NCBI GenBank assembly: GCA_030248135.1
Contig: JASANC010005424.1
Span: forward strand, 44,490-108,489
DNA from: Theristus sp. LFF4_11
Lineage: Eukaryota; Nematoda; Chromadorea; Monhysterida; Xyalidae
DNA: 64,000 bases
Reading direction: 5' to 3'
The notes beneath the pieces are model-generated. The model had not been told where the DNA came from, searched no databases, and saw nothing but the letters and a program-made list of their open reading frames with translations. Both the position numbers and the translations under genes were made by a program. Of this stretch, positions 58,186 to 64,000 are shown one piece after another; positions within the stretch are counted from its first letter, which is position 1; each line of letters starts with the position of its first letter.

Positions 58186-58590
58186 TTGTGTTGATTTGTT
58201 TACAAAGTGCCAGTAGTGCTTGGCTGCATTCAAAGATTTCTGCACCATACGATTCAATGGAGAGTGCGATATTTTGTTGCTGTTTCGTGTTTTTTTAACG
58301 TTTGTTTGCTTGTTTTCGATGTTTATGAAGAACCTTGTCCCATCCATGGATCTCAGTCGGATATCACATCTCAGCTCTCAAACATTTGAGTTTGTTTGAC
58401 ATTTGATTTAGGAAACTCGTGCGACATAATTTGCATTTCTGTGACAATGTGCCTTTTTTCGACATTATTATTTTATTTATTGTCGATACTTGCTTATTGA
58501 TGATTTTTATGAGTTGTATTTTGTTCTGTGCAACCACGATTCAACAACAGTAGCAAAAGCGGATTGCGAATAAAAAAATACAATCTTTCG
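58186..58590. other. Gap between convergent genes
   Basis: AT-rich 3' flanks of the small membrane-protein gene and of the deiminase-family gene. Nothing else seen. Confidence 0.4.
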
Positions 58591-60674
58591 TCAACCGCTC
58601 AGTGCTTCACTTTGAGCGGCACGAACCAGACAGTCGGCGAGTGGCCCTTGCAACGCGCTGGACAGACAACGAACCGATCCACCCATACGACAAACCTGAC
58701 AATTGGGGGTGAATTGCAGACTGCATCTACGCAGATATGGATTGCAAGATTATAGCCAGCCAAAAAAACCCAAAAACCCCAACCAAGTTTGGCACGGGCA
58801 CCGGCACAACATTCTTTGTGGTTGCCGCGCGAATGCTGTTGATCACTTGGTTGTCGCGGGCAACTGATTGGCCGTAGCGCTGTCGATTCGTCTGATCCTG
58901 GCCAAACACCGGCACGTAAAGATTCTTCGCCGTCAGCAGCGCGTTCACGTGCAGGCCGCATGCTGAGTCAAAACCGTCGAATTGTTGCGACTGCGACAAT
59001 GGGAAAAGTATAAGGCAACAAAAATTGTGACATTATGTTGAGCAACCATAGTGGTTGGCTGAAAAGCTGAACTACCTCTGATCGAATATGGAATTTTTTT
59101 CAGTGAAAAGGATTGACTGTTGCATGCAGCTGGAGCAATTGCAAAAGCGGTGATTTCACGATATGAACGCGTGTGCCAAGCAGTTACGCCGACGTCATTG
59201 CACTGACCCTGTAAGTGCTGTTCACAACGAGAATGTGCTGCGTCAGTGCGGGCAGCGCGTTCTGCAGCGTCTGCATCGTGCTCTGCCAGAGGCTCGGTTG
59301 CTCCTGCAGCGTGCCACTGATTGCCAGTCGTTGGTTGTCAATGAAGGACACCATCCCGTCCGAGTGGCCGGTCGCGTCGCCCGGGTCAGCAATGAACACG
59401 ATTCGCTCGTAATTGTAGTCGAACGCTCGCTTGAGTTCTTCGCGAACCTGCATAAAAAGTGGCTTTGGTAACAAATGTGGTTTTGTTACACCCCGATTGA
59501 GATGCAGCAAGATCGTCCTAAACTCATTTTGCATCAAAATTCCCTTTTTATACCGCATTTTCGCTGAGATAATTGTCGGCTATCGTGCGCCTGCTGAGGA
59601 TGGCGACATTCTGAAAGTTGTCAACGACGTTGCCCCCATCCAGCACGGTCGGTGAACGCGTGATTGGCACGTTCGGGCAATAGTACTTGCTGGTAGTTGG
59701 AAAATAGATGCACGAACGAATACTGTTGCAAAGTTACGACACGAACTGCAAAAAACAACAAAAAAAACAAAGAAAAGCTCACAGAGTTTTGTAGTAGACA
59801 TTCTGGATGAACGTTGAGTCGTCTTCCGACAAATACTGATTCTTGTAGGTAAATAGGACCTGGAATCAATCGTAACAACAAAAAAAATGGAACAAGTTCT
59901 TTTTGAAGAACTCAGATGATTTGACTGACTGCGCACCGGTTTGTTCATACGCACAGTGCTGAAGTCCCTGATCCAAATGTCGAACATCTCCTCGTCCAGC
60001 ACCATGTCGGCGCTCAGTGCCGAGCGGAACGTTCGTGCCACTGCGCCCCGTTTCGCCAGCACGATCACGTTGTCGCCGGCAGCGTGCACTTTGCGCGCGA
60101 AATTAATCTGAATTTAGGACACAATATACAATCGTCATGGGTGGAATCTAAACGTTGACGATGGATCGACATCAGTAACGGCTAAGTTGAAGCTCAAGGC
60201 CCGTCGTTCACACTGTGTAAGAACCGTTTCTTTAATAATGCAAGAGCCATCAAACTGAGAGCCGTCTCTCACACGGGTTTTCAATACTCGGCTATTGGAT
60301 TGCCAAAAGCACCCAAGATAAGTGTTTTCTTTGAGATTTTGAAAAATCGAATAACAGCCAGTTCCACGGACTGACACGCAAATCTAAAAGCCGTTTGGGA
60401 AAAGTTTTCAGTGTAATCCGAACTACATGTATATCACCAAAGAACCGTACGAATAGTAGCTTAAAAACCAAAAAAATCAGTTGGCGTAAACCTGAAACTC
60501 GGTGATGGCTTGATAGTAGTCGCCATAATACGGGTCGTTTGGTTTTGTTGCAGCAATGATGACCAGCGCACGGCTGGGGTCCCCGAGCACATTGCCAAAA
60601 CTCTGAGCGTCCACTGCAGTCAGTGCCGAAATGAACAGCGCCACAACGATCGACGCCTGATTAGTTGCCGCCAT
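58591..60674 (-). CDS. Secreted Porphyromonas-type peptidyl-arginine deiminase / agmatine deiminase family enzyme
   Basis: Seven minus-strand exons: 60674-60492, 60107-59937, 59859-59783, 59689-59554, 59447-59208, 58990-58796, 58695-58591 (about 368 aa). The sixth donor could also be 6 bp upstream or 12 bp downstream, in the same phase. Residues 1-23 form a signal peptide with M-A-A-T-N and a hydrophobic core. Family landmarks come in order: D-I-W-I-R-D-F (Asp104, Arg108, Asp109), L-D-G-G-N (160-164), T-G-H-S-D-G-M-V (His217, Asp219) and a final G-G-S-V-R-C-L-S with the expected catalytic Cys344. This is the guanidino-group-modifying (pentein) fold. Members deiminate agmatine or peptidyl arginine through a Cys-thiouronium intermediate. 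All catalytic positions are present, so the enzyme is probably active and extracellular or in the secretory pathway. Its substrate cannot be told from sequence. The family is best known in bacteria, fungi and plants. Confidence 0.82.
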
Positions 60675-60770
60675 GTTCGCTAAGTCATGAAAAATGCTAA
60701 AAGTTGACTGATCGGCAAAGTTTCAGGTCGAAACAACAAACCCTTACAAATCTGCATGCAAGGATTTGTG

Positions 60771-61000
60771 TATGGCCTATTTTTTTAAACGTGTCCCACT
60801 GAAATGACGTCATGTGCCACAAAACATGCGCTTGTCGTTTAGCAGACTTTCCGTTTAGCTGATTTCTTCCCATAAACAAATGGTGAATGTCGAATCAGTC
60901 ACACCGAACTGAAATTTTAGTGCCTGTACTTTGACAAACAGGCGTTTTTAAATAAAATGACGTCACGTTAGTCCGGACACGTTTGAATAAATCCACAATA
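60771..61000. mobile_element. TGACGTCA MITE, copy 3 (230 bp)
   Basis: Very similar to the copy at 20308-20544, with a few substitutions and a 7-bp difference. Both TGACGTCA palindromes are kept (60805-12, 60959-66). It lies about 100 bp upstream of the deiminase-family start codon, between that gene and the 3' end of the GPCR gene. Confidence 0.8.
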
Positions 61001-61480
61001 GTTTTCACATTATGATTAGTTCCGTTAAGAAAACCATTCAACACATGATCAGTTCTAGTCACATTTTTTGCAAAGATTTATTCAGTAATCGGTTGTTGAT
61101 ATCTTACAAGGCCAGCCGTTATGTAAATATAATGCTCAATTTTATAAACCACAAACTTTTATAGCAAAATTTCAAAGAAATCGCTTGACAGGCGACCAGT
61201 TTTGCAAAAAATGTGGTACATAAAATACGTGCAAACCGCAAACAAAGCATAAAAATGTCAAATAATCACACCAGAATTATGACACTGACATTGACGGTTG
61301 GCAATGAAATTGATTATTGCTTACACTCTGGCGAAACCGAAAAAAAAGTGCAATATTTTCAAGATTTGCCTCACCTTCGCTCGCCCACGTGTAACCGGTT
61401 TCTACAGTTGCTCACAATATTAGAAACGAAAAAACGCATTGAACATAGACTCTCCAAATTTAGGCGTTTCGGTTTCACTT

Positions 61481-63259
61481 TCAAATGACTGCCTCGTGCG
61501 ACTGAATGACAATCTTCAGCGTACACAGCTGTTTCACGATTGTTGCGTCTTGTGCGCCGTCGTCTTCTGAGCTGTTTGTCGACCGCTTTGGGGGTTCGTC
61601 ATGATTTGTTGGCTGTATCAACTCGGGACCACCAATGTCTTTGCGTGGTTCGCTTTTGAAATTCGTTTCTTCGTCAGTGCACACCGTTGTGCTCTGATGA
61701 TTTTCGATTCTCTGATTTGTTGCTTCAGTCGGGTAATACACTAAACTCTGAGCCTCGATTGTTAGCGGCTGAGTTGATTGGACTTTTTTGTCCGTTCCGT
61801 TGTGCGTCACACGGACGTCTGTGTTCGCATTTGATCTGGTGGTAACGTGTCTAATCAGTTTCACAACCGTTTCTTTGGCTTGTTCACGATAATTTGGGAT
61901 CAGCAAGAGAAACACAAGGGGCGTCGATGACGCATTCAGAATGATCATCAGTTTGTCAAAGTCCATCAACCGCGGGTGGATGATTGAATTGTGATGAAAC
62001 CGGTACAGTTCGAGAAACATTGAAAATCCATGAAACAAAAGACAAGTTGAAATCAAACCGAGAACTATGATTGTTGTGGACTGTTGTTGTTTGAAGACCT
62101 GCAAAGGTTTCTTCAGAATAAAATCAATCAACAATAGCAATAATAAAAAGTATAAAATACATGCGTGGTGCTTATCTTGCTTTGTTTCACGTCGCTCGGC
62201 TCGCCTCTAACCAATTTAGGTTTTCTTTTTTCAACAGTCAATTTTCTCAACAGAGCCAATGAGCAACAGAACAATAGGAACAGTAGAAGTTCTGGTAGCA
62301 TGAATGTCAAAATTAACTGTGTCAAATCCGGTGAATGCACCAAATGTTGTTTCAATCTGTAAAAAATCCGTTTACCACAAGTTTTTCAATTCATAACATA
62401 ATGAAATGAAATGCCACTAACTTTTCAGTGGTTTGTTTCATAGTAACTTGGTCACTTAAGGGACACCAACGAGTGGGCACTGGCAGCGGTGCGTTCACTC
62501 GCATCAGGCTTGTCACAAAATGGGGCATATTAAACAGCAGTCCAAATGAGCACGCCGCTGCGATTGCAATCAGGGCAAAGTGATGCCGCGTGCGAGACTG
62601 AAATAGAGATAATTGCACAATAATTATACAAAAAAAGAAAAAGTGTTAAACAAGGAAAAGTAACCTGAAGAATCACCATGATTCGATTTTTGGCATCGAA
62701 AATTGTGACCAATGAACGTGCGGTCAGCGCCACGGTCAAATAGACGGCAATAGTGCGCAGCACTGCAAGGCCAAACGCTGACAAAATGCCGTTTCCACGG
62801 TGTCCGTCGTCAAAAACGTTTGCCATCACACACGTCCACAGTAAAATGGCAGTGTCACAAACACTGAGCGCTACAATCAGACGATTAGCAATGGTCGCCA
62901 GCGATGGACTGCGTTCGGAGCGAGTGCAAAAGTGGACGTTGAAAGTGTTGCTGAGCACACCGAGCAGTACCAATGGGACGTAAACGACGACTGCGACGGT
63001 CGTCTGAGAAGTGGGCGCATCGCTTTTCGTTCCCGGTTCTCACTGAGCCCAATCGTGAAACAACTTTCAAGAACATAAAACAAACCGAAAATGGTGTTCG
63101 CAAGGGCGGTTCATGATGGGCGTGTTGCAAGTCACCGTGACACGCCAACCGTTTGCGTTCCGTTTCCAACAGACCGATCAAGCGAACCGTTTCGATGTCT
63201 CGATCTCGTTGCAGAATGGCCGTCGATTCGCTGATGACGTGAAACACGGTGTTGGCCAT
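61481..63259 (-). CDS. Divergent rhodopsin-like 7TM receptor (peptide-receptor-like)
   Basis: Five minus-strand exons: 63259-63086, 63003-62665, 62597-62422, 62356-62161, 62098-61481 (about 500 aa, all phases match). Seven hydrophobic helices are visible. TM1 has G-V-L-S-N, TM2 L-S-V-C-D, and TM3 lies at the end of exon 2. TM4 is in exon 3, TM5 has L-P-E-L-L-L-F, TM6 starts at the exon 5 boundary, and TM7 has N-A-S-S-T-P. The D-R-Y motif at the end of TM3 is replaced by A-R-S, and N-P-x-x-Y by N-A-S-S-T-P. These are features of fast-evolving nematode-type FMRFamide-like and orphan receptors. A 140-residue polar tail with many Thr, Asn and Glu follows. The ligand is unknown. The N-terminus before TM1 is about 60 residues without a signal peptide. 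Confidence 0.75.
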
Positions 63260-63297
63260 TTGTTCAAGGATTTATGACCAGTTTTTGGCTACAGAAT

Positions 63298-63660
63298 ACA
63301 CTTGAGTACTTTTTTGAACACAGCGACGCATTCTGAGCATCAATTTTGCCACCAACCCAGAAGAAAGTGTGTATTTTATTTGCATGTCATCAAAAAGCAG
63401 TTCGTTCAGGAAATTCAGTTCCGTTTTTACGGCCATGACGACGAGATGCAAATGTGTTTCCAATTGAATGTTGCGCCATGCTCAGCATGCCTCATCTTGG
63501 TCACCCAAGTCAGGCAGTGGTTAAAAACCAAAAACTGATACGTGACACACTCTGGGTGGTCTTTTTCGTTCAACCCCAATTTATTTGAAAAAGTCACGGA
63601 CGGACTCTTTGAACCGCCGTCTGTGCTGGTCGGCTGATCATTTTTGTTTTTCATCTTCAA
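63298..63660 (-). CDS. Possible upstream exons of the GPCR gene or another gene
   Basis: Two minus-strand segments have coding-like composition. One is an ATG-started hydrophilic piece with a GTGTGT donor near 63552. The other runs from about 63435 to a GTACTC donor near 63310. Neither has a clear acceptor linking it to the receptor's first exon, and no domain is recognised. Confidence 0.25.
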
Positions 63661-64000
63661 TCAGCATTTCTGACTGTTGTTGATATTGTCTGGAAACCGG
63701 TGCACAGTGCAGAGTTTTTCATTCGCGACTGAATGAAAATTGATAACAGGATTCTTTAAACGATCGAAAACAATTTCTATTTCATAAAATGCTAATGTGT
63801 TCAACAAAACCGTCTAGGTTGGATAAAAACGTGTGATCAAACGGTTTGATCGCGGGAAAATCACGTGAATATTGAAGCGTAGATAATATAAATTATTTGC
63901 GCGTGTGTGAACAAAAGTGTTTACTGCGCTCCGTGCATCGTAAAAGAGCAAACCGAGAACGACGGACGTGACGTGACGTGCAGGATTATCTTGTGTTCCT
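63661..64000. other. No gene seen at the right edge
   Basis: AT-rich sequence with a short palindromic patch (TGATCAAACGGTTTGATCG near 63834). It may be the promoter of the receptor gene or of a gene beyond the window. Confidence 0.35.

Noticed and set aside
58796..58990. Cys of the A-C-G-L-H-V-N segment as catalytic residue of the deiminase-family protein
   Set aside because: The family's catalytic Cys follows a G-G-x-x-[HR] motif near the C-terminus, found in the next exon as G-G-S-V-R-C.

Overview
The window looks like nuclear DNA of an invertebrate animal, most likely an ecdysozoan and by my reading a nematode. Protein-coding sequence is cut into short exons with GT-AG introns whose phases join exactly. 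The gene set is metazoan: a dopamine D1-like receptor, an insulin-like peptide, an OSBPL8-type lipid-transfer protein, ankyrin-bearing glutaminases and a rhodopsin-type GPCR. A spliced tRNA-Ile(UAU) is also present. Exons are GC-richer than the AT-rich introns and intergenic DNA. The nematode assignment rests mainly on the DOP-1-like style of the receptor and is an inference.

Layout, left to right. 1-0.7 kb: the 3' end of an FN3-domain gene behind a 19-bp tandem repeat. 0.7-10.3 kb: gene-poor DNA with one small MITE. 10.3-17.1 kb (+): dopamine D1-like receptor with a Tc1/mariner-type MITE in an intron. 18.8-23.1 kb: two more Tc1/mariner-derived elements flanking a two-exon insulin-like peptide gene (-). 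24.6-32.9 kb: a repeat graveyard of short non-autonomous hAT-like elements with long G/C runs. Exact 8-bp target duplications let me resolve them into insertions nested five deep. 33.0-43.3 kb (+): an 18-exon ORP8-type oxysterol-binding-related protein whose introns carry a foldback element, another hAT-like MITE, a C-rich TIR element and a small MITE. 45.4 kb (-): tRNA-Ile(UAU). 46.2-51.8 kb and 52.4-55.7 kb (-): two tandem glutaminase paralogues. 57.8-58.2 kb (+): a small single-pass membrane protein. 58.6-60.7 kb (-): a secreted member of the Porphyromonas-type peptidyl-arginine deiminase / agmatine deiminase family. 61.5-63.3 kb (-): a divergent 7TM receptor.

The most interesting points are these. 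(1) The hAT nest can be dated by relative order from its target duplications. (2) The downstream glutaminase has replaced the catalytic Ser and Lys of the S-x-x-K motif by Ala and Phe, beside an apparently active paralogue. (3) The secreted guanidino-modifying enzyme has an intact Cys/His/Asp set and is a horizontal-transfer candidate. (4) The insulin-like peptide has an unusually long pro-region before its B chain. (5) A three-copy MITE carries perfect TGACGTCA sites and sits inside or beside signalling genes.

The genes do not form an obvious pathway. ORP8 and the first glutaminase converge, and the two glutaminases lie head-to-tail about 590 bp apart. Exon models were built by hand from splice signals, phase continuity and family knowledge, with no transcript data.
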